Below are positions 49,902 to 57,619 of a stretch of DNA of 64,000 nucleotides, in pieces (positions within the stretch are counted from its first letter, which is position 1; every line of letters starts with the position of its first letter). The stretch lies in NCBI GenBank assembly GCA_017458225.1, contig JAFTFX010000017.1:19503-83502 (forward strand), given 5' to 3'. Below the pieces are notes generated by a model, which did not search any database, had not been told where the DNA came from, and worked only from the letters and a program-made list of their open reading frames with translations. Source of the DNA: Prevotella sp. (GTDB lineage Bacteria > Bacteroidota > Bacteroidia > Bacteroidales > Bacteroidaceae). The position numbers and the translations under genes were made by a program.

Positions 49902-50774
49902 ATGATACAATCAATGACGGGTTACGGCAAAGCTGTCGTAGCCTATAAAGACAAAAAAATAAACGTAGAGATCAAGTCGCTCAACTCCAAGCAGCTCGAC
50001 CTGCAGGCACGCATCGCCCCCCTCTATCGCGAAAAGGAGATGGAGGTCCGGCAGATGATAGCACAGGCCGTGGAACGCGGCAAGGTGGACTTCGCCCTCT
50101 GGATTGAGAAAGATGCCGCCAGCGAGGCTGCCCCCGTGAACACGGCGCTGATGCAGAACTACCTGTCGCAGCTGCAGACTTTTGCTGATGACCACCACAT
50201 ACAGAACACCGACTGGATGCAGATACTGGTGCGCATGCCCGACGTGCTGACCAAGACTGAACAGGAAGTGCTCACCGACGAGGAGTGGCTGGTGGCCCGC
50301 CAGGCCGTTGAACAGGCCATCGACGCACTGGTCAACTTCCGCAAGCAGGAAGGTGCCGCCCTGGAGAAGAAGTTCAACGAGAAGATCGACAACATTGAAC
50401 GACTGATGGCTGAGATTGAGCCTTACGAGAAGAGCCGCGTGGAAAAGATTCGCCAGCGCATCGTAGACGGGCTGCAGCAGATTCCCGGCGTGGAGTACGA
50501 CAAGAACCGTCTGGAACAGGAGCTCATCTACTACATCGAGAAACTGGACATTAGCGAGGAGAAGCAGCGCCTCAGCAACCATCTGAAATACTTCCGCGAA
50601 ACGATGGCCGACAGTCACGGACAAGGCAAGAAGCTCGGCTTCATCGCCCAGGAAATGGGCCGCGAGATCAACACCACCGGCTCGAAATCGAACCAGGCCG
50701 AAATGCAGAACATCGTCGTCCAGATGAAGGACGAGCTGGAACAGATCAAAGAACAGGTGCTGAACGCACTGTAA
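49902..50774 (+). CDS. YicC/YloC-family endoribonuclease
   Basis: A protein of 290 residues. The N-terminus MIQSMTGYGKA and the C-terminal GKKLGFIAQEMGREINTTGSKSN are the two YicC signatures. YicC was reported as an RNase affecting small RNAs. In Bacteroidota it precedes gmk and nadD, as here. Its TAA stop is immediately followed by the family B inverted repeat (50773), so the insertion lies exactly at the gene end. Confidence 0.9.
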   Translation: MIQSMTGYGKAVVAYKDKKINVEIKSLNSKQLDLQARIAPLYREKEMEVRQMIAQAVERGKVDFALWIEKDAASEAAPVNTALMQNYLSQLQTFADDHHIQNTDWMQILVRMPDVLTKTEQEVLTDEEWLVARQAVEQAIDALVNFRKQEGAALEKKFNEKIDNIERLMAEIEPYEKSRVEKIRQRIVDGLQQIPGVEYDKNRLEQELIYYIEKLDISEEKQRLSNHLKYFRETMADSHGQGKKLGFIAQEMGREINTTGSKSNQAEMQNIVVQMKDELEQIKEQVLNAL

Positions 50775-51293
50775 CCCCTCCCGACCTCCCCAAAGGGGAG
50801 GAGGGGCTGGCGCATGATGTGTTCTACCACCAATAAGGAAATCTGAAAAGGATGGGAAGATTCGGATATGAAACGACCGATGGAAGTATCTATGACTTAC
50901 TTCTGAAGAATGCAAAAAGTAATCGTAGATACATGACTCCCGCTGAATCGGCATTGTGGGAATGTCTAAGAGGTGGCAAATTAGGATTCCAGTTTCGTCG
51001 TCAACATCCCATCTACGGATATATCCCCGATTTTGTATGTTTAAAGAAACGCTTGGTTATTGAGGTGGATGGGGGCTATCATTATGTTGGAAACCAGCCA
51101 CTGAATGATGAAGAGCGTACTAAGTATCTAAACCAATATGGCTTTGAAGTTATTCGGTTTACCAACGAAGAAGTCCTGTATGAAACAGATAGTGTAATCA
51201 GCAAAATTAAGCAAGTTATGAACAAACAACCAACAATCGTAACAAATAACAATGCGCCAGCCACCTCCCCCCCTCGGGGGGACCGTGGGGGGT
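50773..51293. mobile_element. Palindrome-bounded DUF559 cassette (family B)
   Basis: The left end (50773-50815) begins AACCCCTCCCGACCTCCCC and ends GGCTGGCGCAT; the right end (51251-51293) is its imperfect inverted copy (GCGCCAGCC... to GGGGGGTT). Each end can itself fold into a hairpin. Between them lies a complete DUF559 coding region. The cassette sits exactly between the yicC stop and the third codon of gmk and is in frame with gmk. A cargo-free 72-bp relative lies in metG (59828-59899). No transposase is inside. Confidence 0.65.
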
Positions 51294-51856
51294 TAATTAT
51301 CTTCTCTGCCCCCTCGGGCAGTGGAAAGAGCACCATCGTGCAGTGGCTCATGAAAGAACATCCGGATCTGAACCTCTATTTCTCCATCAGTTGCACCAGC
51401 CGCGCTCCACGTGGTACCGAGCAGCACGGTGTGGAGTATTTCTTCTTGACCCCTGAGGAGTTCCGCCAGCGTATTGAGAACGATGAGTTCCTGGAGTACG
51501 AGGAAGTCTATCAGGACCGCTTCTACGGTACGCTGAAGGCTCAGGTGGAGAAGCAACTCAGCGAAGGACAGAACGTGGTGTTCGATGTTGACGTGAAAGG
51601 CGGCGTAAATATCAAGAAATATTACGGCGAACGTGCCTTGAGCCTGTTTATCCAACCGCCTTCGGTAGAAGAGTTGCGCCGCCGCTTGGTAGGCCGCGCC
51701 ACCGATACGCCCGAGGCCATCGAGAACCGCTTGGCCAAGGCCGAATACGAGCTGACCTTTGCTCCGCAGTTCGACCACATCGTCGTGAACGACAATTTGG
51801 AAACGGCCAAAACCGAAACCCTCTCCATCGTCCGTTCTTTCCTCTGCCAGCCGTAG
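50852..51856 (+). CDS. gmk: DUF559 endonuclease-like domain fused to guanylate kinase
   Basis: One frame of 334 residues with two complete domains. Residues 1-122 are a full-length DUF559/Vsr-like fold (TPAESALWECLRGGKLGFQF, RRQHPIYGYIPDF with Asp60, VIEVDGG with Glu71 and Asp73). Residues 147-334 are guanylate kinase (LIIFSAPSGSGKST, ISCTSRAPRGTE, FLEYEEVYQDRFYGT, FDVDVKGG), which makes GDP from GMP and is essential. The linker (NNNAPATSPPRGDRGG) comes from the palindromic right end of an inserted cassette. Gmk could also be made from the inner ATG at 51218. Whether fusion or separate product is used is unknown. Confidence 0.87.
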   Translation: MGRFGYETTDGSIYDLLLKNAKSNRRYMTPAESALWECLRGGKLGFQFRRQHPIYGYIPDFVCLKKRLVIEVDGGYHYVGNQPLNDEERTKYLNQYGFEVIRFTNEEVLYETDSVISKIKQVMNKQPTIVTNNNAPATSPPRGDRGGLIIFSAPSGSGKSTIVQWLMKEHPDLNLYFSISCTSRAPRGTEQHGVEYFFLTPEEFRQRIENDEFLEYEEVYQDRFYGTLKAQVEKQLSEGQNVVFDVDVKGGVNIKKYYGERALSLFIQPPSVEELRRRLVGRATDTPEAIENRLAKAEYELTFAPQFDHIVVNDNLETAKTETLSIVRSFLCQP

Positions 51857-51871
51857 CCTCCTTCCTGTCTT

Positions 51872-51898
51872 GTTTGTTGCGTTGTCAACGCAACAAAC
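51872..51898. repeat. TTGCGTTG palindrome, upstream copy
   Basis: A 27-nt near-perfect palindrome GTTTGTTGCGTTG-T-CAACGCAACAAAC, 17 nt before the RAYT start. Confidence 0.75.
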
Positions 51899-51914
51899 TT
51901 AACCATGATCCTCC

Positions 51915-52973
51915 ATGAACGAAGAAACCTTCCGAAAGCAGCAGCCCTTCGCAGGCCCAAAGGTACCCTCAATGCTTCGTCGGGCAGTGTGGAACGACTA
52001 TACCGATCGCCAGATGTACATGATAACGATGGTTACAGAAGACCGTCGCCCCCTCTTTGGGGAGGTCGTGGGAAGAAGCGATGCTTCTGATGATAGCCCA
52101 GATGCACCTGCAGTCAGACTTTCTGAGTTGGGGTTTATGGTAGAACGGGAGTGGTGGGCCACTTCGGATTATCATCCTGAAATCATCGTGGTGGCTCTGC
52201 AGATGATGCCCGACCATCTTCACGGCATCCTTTTCGTCAAGGAGAAGATGGACAAGCCGCTGGGCATGGTCATCCGTGGCTTCAAGCAGAGCTGCAACCG
52301 CCACTATCGCCAGCTGGTGCTTGGCCAGTCCCCCGTTTCGTATGTTGCGTTGCCAACGCAACAAACAGAACAACAAACAGGACCGAAACGCAACCGCCGT
52401 GGCGAGGATCGAACTCACGGCCTGCTCTTCGCCCGTAACTATAACGACCGCCTGCTCCTAAAAAGCGGACAGTTGGAACGCTGGCTCAACTATCTTGCTG
52501 ACAATCCCCGTCGGTTGCTGATGAAGCACGAGCATCCCGACCTTTTCCGTGTGCAGCGCAATCTGGTAGTTGGAACCTACACCTTCTCGGCCATAGGCAA
52601 CCGCTTCCTTTTAGATTGCCCTGAGCTAGTGCAAGTGCAGTGCTCACGAAGTCTTACTGACTCTCAAATTGCGGCACAAACGGAAGAATGCCTTGCTGCC
52701 TGCCGACGTGGGGCTGTACTGGTGTCACCGGCTATATCACGGGGTGAAAAGGCTATCATGCATGCGGCCTTTGAAGGCGGCTACCCACTGATTTATCTTC
52801 AGGAGAATGGTTTTACAGAACTAGCCAAGCCAGGCGGAAAGCGTATGGATGCCTGTGCTGACGGTCGGCTACTCATCCTTGCACCCTGGAACCACCACAA
52901 CGAGCGCATCACCATCAGGCGTGACCAGTGTCTTACCCTCAACGGCATGGCTCGCTACATTTGCACCCGTTAA
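51915..52973 (+). CDS. REP-associated tyrosine transposase (RAYT) with Rossmann-like C-terminus
   Basis: A protein of 352 residues. The N-terminal half is a Y1/HUH transposase: MMPDHLHGILFV (His101, His103) and the catalytic Tyr176 in LFARNYNDRLL, with WLNYLADNPRR following. RAYTs mobilise short palindromic repeats. The C-terminal 120 residues (GAVLVSPAISRGEKAIMHAA, then GYPLIYLQENGF and MDACADGRLLILAPW) look like a DprA/SLOG Rossmann fold. Palindromes of the type TTGCGTTGTCAACGCAA lie 17 nt before the gene, inside it (52343-52363) and 15 nt after it. It separates gmk and nadD, which are otherwise neighbours. Confidence 0.85.
   Translation: MNEETFRKQQPFAGPKVPSMLRRAVWNDYTDRQMYMITMVTEDRRPLFGEVVGRSDASDDSPDAPAVRLSELGFMVEREWWATSDYHPEIIVVALQMMPDHLHGILFVKEKMDKPLGMVIRGFKQSCNRHYRQLVLGQSPVSYVALPTQQTEQQTGPKRNRRGEDRTHGLLFARNYNDRLLLKSGQLERWLNYLADNPRRLLMKHEHPDLFRVQRNLVVGTYTFSAIGNRFLLDCPELVQVQCSRSLTDSQIAAQTEECLAACRRGAVLVSPAISRGEKAIMHAAFEGGYPLIYLQENGFTELAKPGGKRMDACADGRLLILAPWNHHNERITIRRDQCLTLNGMARYICTR
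52343..52363. repeat. TTGCGTTG palindrome within the RAYT gene
   Basis: TGTTGCGTTG-C-CAACGCAACA, coding for VALPTQQ in the linker between the HUH and tyrosine motifs. Confidence 0.7.
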
Positions 52974-52987
52974 CCCACCGTCCAGTA

Positions 52988-53008
52988 TATTGCGTTGTCA
53001 ACGCAATA
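52988..53008. repeat. TTGCGTTG palindrome, downstream copy
   Basis: TATTGCGTTG-T-CAACGCAATA, directly followed by an 18-nt tandem repeat. Confidence 0.75.
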
Positions 53009-53075
53009 AACAGAACGCCCGCAATAAACAGAACGACCGCAATAAACAAAACGCCCGCAATAAACAGAACGCCCA
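53002..53075. repeat. 18-nt minisatellite before nadD
   Basis: Four units of CGCAATAAACAGAACGCC (18 nt) with one or two changes each, then a decayed unit. The unit starts with the arm of the adjacent palindrome. It would add INRTPA-type repeats to a longer nadD frame. Confidence 0.8.
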
Positions 53076-53095
53076 CAACAAGCAAAGACAATAAA

Positions 53096-53671
53096 ATGAA
53101 GATAGGACTATTCGGGGGCAGTTTCAACCCCATCCATAACGGACACATCTCGTTGGCGCGTCGACTCCGACAGTTGGCGGGACTGGACGAGGTGTGGCTG
53201 ATGGTGTCGCCACAGAACCCACTGAAGCAGGGCAGCAGCGACCTGCTGGACGACAATCTGCGGCTGGAGATGGCACAAAAGGCGCTGGAGGGAGTAGACG
53301 GCATCGTGGCTTGCGACTACGAGTTCCATCTGCCGAAGCCCAGTTATACTTGGAACACACTGCAACACCTCAGCAAGGACTATCCCCAACACACCTTTAT
53401 ATTATTAATAGGTGGTGACAACTGGCAGCTTTTCCACCAGTGGTATCGTTCGGAAGACATTGTGAAGAATCATCAGATTGTGGTCTATCCGCGCCGTGGC
53501 AGCGACATCGACCGCACAAGTCTCCCCCAGAGCGTTACCGTCGTTGAGACTGAGTTGCTCGACATTTCGAGCACCGAGATTCGTCAGCGCGTGCGACAGG
53601 GGATCAGCATAAAAGACTGCGTACCAACAGCCATTGAGCCATTGGTACACCAGTATTATGCCAACGTTTAA
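53096..53671 (+). CDS. nadD: Nicotinate-nucleotide adenylyltransferase
   Basis: A protein of 191 residues. It has IGLFGGSFNPIHNGHISLA (nucleotide-binding GxFxPxHxGH), VWLMVSPQNPLK, FILLIGGDNWQLF and the C-terminal ISSTEIRQRVRQGISIKDCVP. It makes deamido-NAD in NAD synthesis. The frame extends 56 codons upstream, but that part is encoded by the RAYT 3' end and the 18-nt repeat; the ATG at 53096 gives the family N-terminus. It closes the prfB-to-nadD plus-strand run. Confidence 0.92.
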   Translation: MKIGLFGGSFNPIHNGHISLARRLRQLAGLDEVWLMVSPQNPLKQGSSDLLDDNLRLEMAQKALEGVDGIVACDYEFHLPKPSYTWNTLQHLSKDYPQHTFILLIGGDNWQLFHQWYRSEDIVKNHQIVVYPRRGSDIDRTSLPQSVTVVETELLDISSTEIRQRVRQGISIKDCVPTAIEPLVHQYYANV

Positions 53672-53696
53672 GATTGCTTGAACGTTATTTTCAGGA

Positions 53697-54722
53697 TTAC
53701 TTGAACTTCTCCTGCCCCGTCAGTATTCGGAAGCGACGGGCGATGGCATTCCCAATGAATTTCAGGTTGCCATAACGCAGGTTCAGCCACAACTCTTCCA
53801 GCGACCGCCCCATCTTCACCAGCGGATAGCCCCATCCGTTGGCTTTGTACATGCGCCGCCAATAGCCCACCTCCTCAATGACATAGCGTGGGTGGCGCAA
53901 GGGGAAACTGAGCTCATAGCGCTTCATGGTGAAGAGTTGCTTCAGCCGGCGAGGCATCGTCTTGAACTCTGAATAGTGAGCCGAGTCGGCCGAAGCACCA
54001 ATGTTGTTGATCATGTTCTTCGACGGCATCACGGCCAGTCCGCTGCCCAGAAGCATCGTTGCCCAGAACACACTTTCGAACTGTGGCTGGCCACTGGCAC
54101 GGTGATCACGACACATCTTGATGAAGCTCTTACGATAGCCGCGCTGCCGAATCAGCGCATCGAGCTGACGCATGCTGTAGGCATCGTCCAGGAACGTATA
54201 GTCCTTGTCCCACTGGCTCACCACACGCCGCCACGAGGCCCACCCCCAGATGCTGAAGGCCGACGTGAAGAAATAGTCGTAGGGCATATCGGGCGACACC
54301 TCGTCGACATTGAAGCCAGAGATCATCGTAATGCGCTCGTCGTGCTCATAGCGGTCGAGCATTTCCTTGCAGAAGGGGAAGAACGATTGCGACGGCACCA
54401 CATCGTCTTCCAGCACGATGCATTTCTCTGCCAGCGAGAACGCCCACTGATGACTGGTATAGCCGGCCACCATGCACCCCAAGTTCTGCTCCTGATAGTT
54501 GCGGTGCACCTCGCACTCCCAGTCTATCTGTTCGTCGCTCACGATGGCGCGGCAGGCCTCGATGCCCGCCCGGTCGCGCTCGCCACGCGCTCCGTCCTGA
54601 AAGAGAAACAGTCGTGAGGGGCGTGCCTTCTTCACCTCGTCGAACACTTTCTGGAATGTGTCGCTGCGTGTAAAGAACAGCAACAGCACGGCAACGTCTA
54701 CTTGGGGGGGGTATCTCTTCAT
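53697..54722 (-). CDS. Glycosyltransferase (HlpA-like family)
   Basis: A protein of 341 residues. The N-terminus (PQVDVAVLLLFFTRSDTFQKVFDEV) and CIVLEDDVVPSQSFFPFC (DDD-like metal motif) fit GT-A glycosyltransferases annotated as hemolysin HlpA-like. The acceptor is unknown. It overlaps the upstream GT2 gene by 4 nt (ATGA), so both are translated together in a minus-strand glycan operon with the flippase. Confidence 0.85.
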   Translation of the reverse strand: MKRYPPQVDVAVLLLFFTRSDTFQKVFDEVKKARPSRLFLFQDGARGERDRAGIEACRAIVSDEQIDWECEVHRNYQEQNLGCMVAGYTSHQWAFSLAEKCIVLEDDVVPSQSFFPFCKEMLDRYEHDERITMISGFNVDEVSPDMPYDYFFTSAFSIWGWASWRRVVSQWDKDYTFLDDAYSMRQLDALIRQRGYRKSFIKMCRDHRASGQPQFESVFWATMLLGSGLAVMPSKNMINNIGASADSAHYSEFKTMPRRLKQLFTMKRYELSFPLRHPRYVIEEVGYWRRMYKANGWGYPLVKMGRSLEELWLNLRYGNLKFIGNAIARRFRILTGQEKFK

Positions 54723-55639
54723 AGTCCTTTTTGTTTATAGTCAATGATAGCGCGATAGAGCCTGACGACCCAACGGGCACATGCAGGCGGAAGGGCATAG
54801 ACCAGTCGGTCGTAGAGCGGAATGCCTGCCGGCAATGTTCCTACGGCCTCCTGATAGTAGGCTTTCTTCACCGTAAAGTCACCATCCAGCAGGAAACGCT
54901 CATACTCCTTCAGCTGGTGCAGCTTGAAAGCGGTAGCAAACTCGTCAAGACGGCTGCCGAGCAGCTGGCGCAGCAGCGCGTCGTAGAGCCGTTCGCGCTC
55001 CAACGTATGCCGACGTGCATTCGGCAGTCCTAAAGTGTAGATATAGGCTTGCTCTTTGATGAAGTACACCCATGGGCGTTTCATCAGCACCTTCATCTGC
55101 ATCATTTTGTCCTCGCCTTCCACGATGTCGCGAGGAATATCGAACACGCCGTCCAACAGCTCGCGGCGGAAGATGATGCTCCACAGCACGGGAAAGCGAT
55201 TTTTGCCTGTCATGATGTAGCGCATCAGCTCGTCACCTTCGACAAAGCCTTCATACACCACTGGCGAGGCGACACCGTCCTGCGTGCGGAAGGTGGCTAT
55301 CACCTCGTCGGCCCCACTCCGCTCTATCGCCTCATGCATCATCTGCAAGGCCCCGTCAGTCAGCAGGTCGTCGGCATCGGCAAACATGATGTAGCGGCCG
55401 GTGCTCTGTTCTACGCCCTTGCGCCGCGCTGCCGTCACACCGCCGTTTGCCACATGAACAACATGCAAGCGGCTCTCACGCCGAGCCCACTGGTCGCACA
55501 GCTCGCCCGACCCGTCAGTGCTGCCGTCATCGACAGCCACCACCTCGAACGAGCCGAAGGGCTGCGCAAAGATGCTCTCGAAACAGCGGTCCAGATATTC
55601 CGCCTTGTTGTAAACAGGTATGATGACCGATATCTCCAT
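54719..55639 (-). CDS. Family 2 glycosyltransferase
   Basis: A protein of 306 residues with the GT2 start MEISVIIPVYNKAEYLDRCFESI, DDGSTDGSGELCDQWA and the DxD motif FADADDLLTDGALQMM. It transfers a nucleotide-sugar residue, probably in surface-polysaccharide assembly on the cytoplasmic side. It lies 19 nt from the flippase gene upstream and overlaps the next glycosyltransferase. Confidence 0.9.
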   Translation of the reverse strand: MEISVIIPVYNKAEYLDRCFESIFAQPFGSFEVVAVDDGSTDGSGELCDQWARRESRLHVVHVANGGVTAARRKGVEQSTGRYIMFADADDLLTDGALQMMHEAIERSGADEVIATFRTQDGVASPVVYEGFVEGDELMRYIMTGKNRFPVLWSIIFRRELLDGVFDIPRDIVEGEDKMMQMKVLMKRPWVYFIKEQAYIYTLGLPNARRHTLERERLYDALLRQLLGSRLDEFATAFKLHQLKEYERFLLDGDFTVKKAYYQEAVGTLPAGIPLYDRLVYALPPACARWVVRLYRAIIDYKQKGL

Positions 55640-55658
55640 GTCTATGCTTTTCTTTCAA

Positions 55659-57092
55659 TCATTTCTTTCTGATAAATTGCAGACATTCCTTAAGAATAGC
55701 CACGTTCAACAGGCGTAGCGCGGCATAATAGAGTGCAGATGCCACGGCGATGCGCACTAAAAGGAGCAGCCATGACAAGGAAACGGACAGGGTGACATAG
55801 TATGTGCAAGCCATTACCGCCGCAGCAATCAGCATGAAAGGCAACACATCCCTAACCACTTGCAAGGGGCTAAGTCCGATGATGCGCCAGGCAAAAGGCT
55901 GCCAAGCCACAAACCACACGATGTTGAAGGCCGAGTAGGCAATGACCATGACCGTGATGCCCTGCTGATGGAACGCCAGAATGATGACCAGTTGAAACAG
56001 AATCTGGCCGACGTTCAGCCACATGTTGATGTCGCTGCGTCCATGACTGATGACCAAGTTCTGATAGAGGGTGTACAGAGGCATGAAGGCACCACTGATA
56101 CAAAGTATCTGCAACAGGGGGACACACTCCAGCCACTGCTCGCCGATGGTACTCAGAATGAGCTCGCGCGACACCAGAGCCAAGCCAAACAGGGCAGGGA
56201 ACGACAGGAACGATGTGAACCGCAGCATTTTGCGGAACACCTGCAGCTCACGATTGCGCTCATCGCGCACACTCACCAGTACAGGCTGAGCCACCTGCTG
56301 CAGCATGCCGCCAACCGTCTGGAAAGCCATGGAGTCCCACTTATAGGCTTGGAAGAAGTTGCCTACCACTCGTGCATCATGAAACATTCTGCCGAGAATC
56401 ACGGTCAGCATGTTCTGATTCACGGTGTTGATGATCATGGTGACCAGTATCTTCATGGAGAACGAGAACGTCTGCCTGATGAAATCGAAGGAGAAATGCA
56501 GCGACGGTCTCCATTTCACATAGAAAAGTCGTCCGCAAACCAATATGAGTGCGTTCACCACCTGCTGGAAGGCCAGACTCCAATAGGCCATTCCGGCTAC
56601 AGCCATCCCGACAGCCGTAGCGCCCGAAACGACAAGGGCCGTCAGGTTCACAATCGTTATCTCGCGGTTCATCATGTTCTTCACCATATAGGCATTGTAG
56701 GAAATGCCGAATGAAGAGATAAAAAACGCAAGAAACAAAAAGCGCGACAAATCGGTGAGACGAGGCTGGTGGAAGAACCCCGCAATGAGCGGAGCCAAGA
56801 GAAAAAGAACAGCATAGATGGCAGCACTCATGAGAATGTTGAACCAGAACACGCTGTTGTATTGCTGAGCCGTCGGTGTCTTCTCGTTGATGAGAGCCGT
56901 AGAGAATCCGCTCGACTGCAGATTGCCGGCAATGGCGGAGAAGATGGCCAGCAGGCCGATGAGTCCGGCATCCTCTGGTGTCAGAAGATGGAGCGTAACG
57001 ATACCGAACGCCAAGTTCAGCACCTGCATCGTGCCGTTGTTCACGGCTCCCCACATCAGTCCGCGTGCAGTCTTCTCTTTCAGGTTTTCCAT
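55659..57092 (-). CDS. Polysaccharide flippase (Wzx/WzxC-type)
   Basis: A protein of 477 residues with about twelve to fourteen hydrophobic helices, beginning LKEKTARGLMWGAVNNGTMQVLNL, a typical MATE/MOP-superfamily exporter start of the WzxC type. It should move lipid-linked glycan units across the inner membrane. It heads a minus-strand operon with two glycosyltransferases. It is divergent from tagD. Confidence 0.9.
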   Translation of the reverse strand: MENLKEKTARGLMWGAVNNGTMQVLNLAFGIVTLHLLTPEDAGLIGLLAIFSAIAGNLQSSGFSTALINEKTPTAQQYNSVFWFNILMSAAIYAVLFLLAPLIAGFFHQPRLTDLSRFLFLAFFISSFGISYNAYMVKNMMNREITIVNLTALVVSGATAVGMAVAGMAYWSLAFQQVVNALILVCGRLFYVKWRPSLHFSFDFIRQTFSFSMKILVTMIINTVNQNMLTVILGRMFHDARVVGNFFQAYKWDSMAFQTVGGMLQQVAQPVLVSVRDERNRELQVFRKMLRFTSFLSFPALFGLALVSRELILSTIGEQWLECVPLLQILCISGAFMPLYTLYQNLVISHGRSDINMWLNVGQILFQLVIILAFHQQGITVMVIAYSAFNIVWFVAWQPFAWRIIGLSPLQVVRDVLPFMLIAAAVMACTYYVTLSVSLSWLLLLVRIAVASALYYAALRLLNVAILKECLQFIRKK

Positions 57093-57102
57093 ATTCAGTG
57101 CA

Positions 57103-57110
57103 CAAAATTA
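57103..57110 (-). promoter_or_regulatory. -7 box of the flippase operon
   Basis: TAATTTTG on the minus strand, 10 nt before the ATG at 57092: a very short leader. Confidence 0.6.
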
Positions 57111-57120
57111 CGTAATTTTG

Positions 57121-57151
57121 TTTGAAGTTGAAAAGATTTTGCGTACTTTTG
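57121..57151 (+). promoter_or_regulatory. Promoter of tagD operon
   Basis: TTTG at 57121-57124, 19-nt spacing, TACTTTTG at 57144-57151. Confidence 0.7.
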
Positions 57152-57173
57152 CACTTACATTTAAACAAAGACT

Positions 57174-57608
57174 ATGGTAATTGGATATACAACGGGTGTC
57201 TATGACCTTTTCCACATAGGACACCTGAACCTGCTGAAGAATGCCAAAGGCATGTGCGACAAGCTGGTGGTGGGTGTGACGGTCGACGAACTGGTGGCTT
57301 ACAAAGGCAAGCAGGCCATGATTCCTTTTGAAGACCGCATCGAAATAGTCCGCAGCATCAAATATGTGGATGCTGCTGTTCCCCAATACGACATGAACAA
57401 GCTGGAGGCCTGCAAGAAGCTGGGTGCCAAGTTCCTTTTTGTGGGCGACGACTGGTACGGCACGGAGAAATGGCAGCAGTACGAGAAAGAATTTGCCGAG
57501 GCAGGCATCCAGATTGTCTACTTTCCCTACACCAAAGGCATCTCCTCGACAAAGATCAACGAGGCGCTGAATGCCGTTCGCAAGCACGACCTGACTGACG
57601 TAAAATAA
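57174..57608 (+). CDS. tagD: Glycerol-3-phosphate cytidylyltransferase-like protein
   Basis: A protein of 144 residues. It has YTTGVYDLFHIGHLNLLKNAK (HxGH), RIEIVRSIKYVD, FLFVGDDWYGTEKW and KGISSTKI, the family pattern of TagD. It makes CDP-glycerol from CTP and glycerol 3-phosphate. Next come an asparagine synthase-like gene and LicD, so the product probably feeds phosphate-linked decoration of a surface glycan. Ethanolamine-phosphate or choline-phosphate specificity cannot be excluded. Confidence 0.85.
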   Translation: MVIGYTTGVYDLFHIGHLNLLKNAKGMCDKLVVGVTVDELVAYKGKQAMIPFEDRIEIVRSIKYVDAAVPQYDMNKLEACKKLGAKFLFVGDDWYGTEKWQQYEKEFAEAGIQIVYFPYTKGISSTKINEALNAVRKHDLTDVK

Positions 57609-57619
57609 TCCTACAGACC

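Noticed and set aside
52043-52076. Further family B palindrome in the RAYT gene
   Set aside because: The CCCCCTCTTTGGGGAGG stretch codes for RRPLFG, a natural motif of this transposase family; inverted ends are missing.
52928-53095. Extended N-terminus of NadD
   Set aside because: These codons belong to the RAYT 3' end and the 18-nt repeat; family members start at MKIGLFGG.
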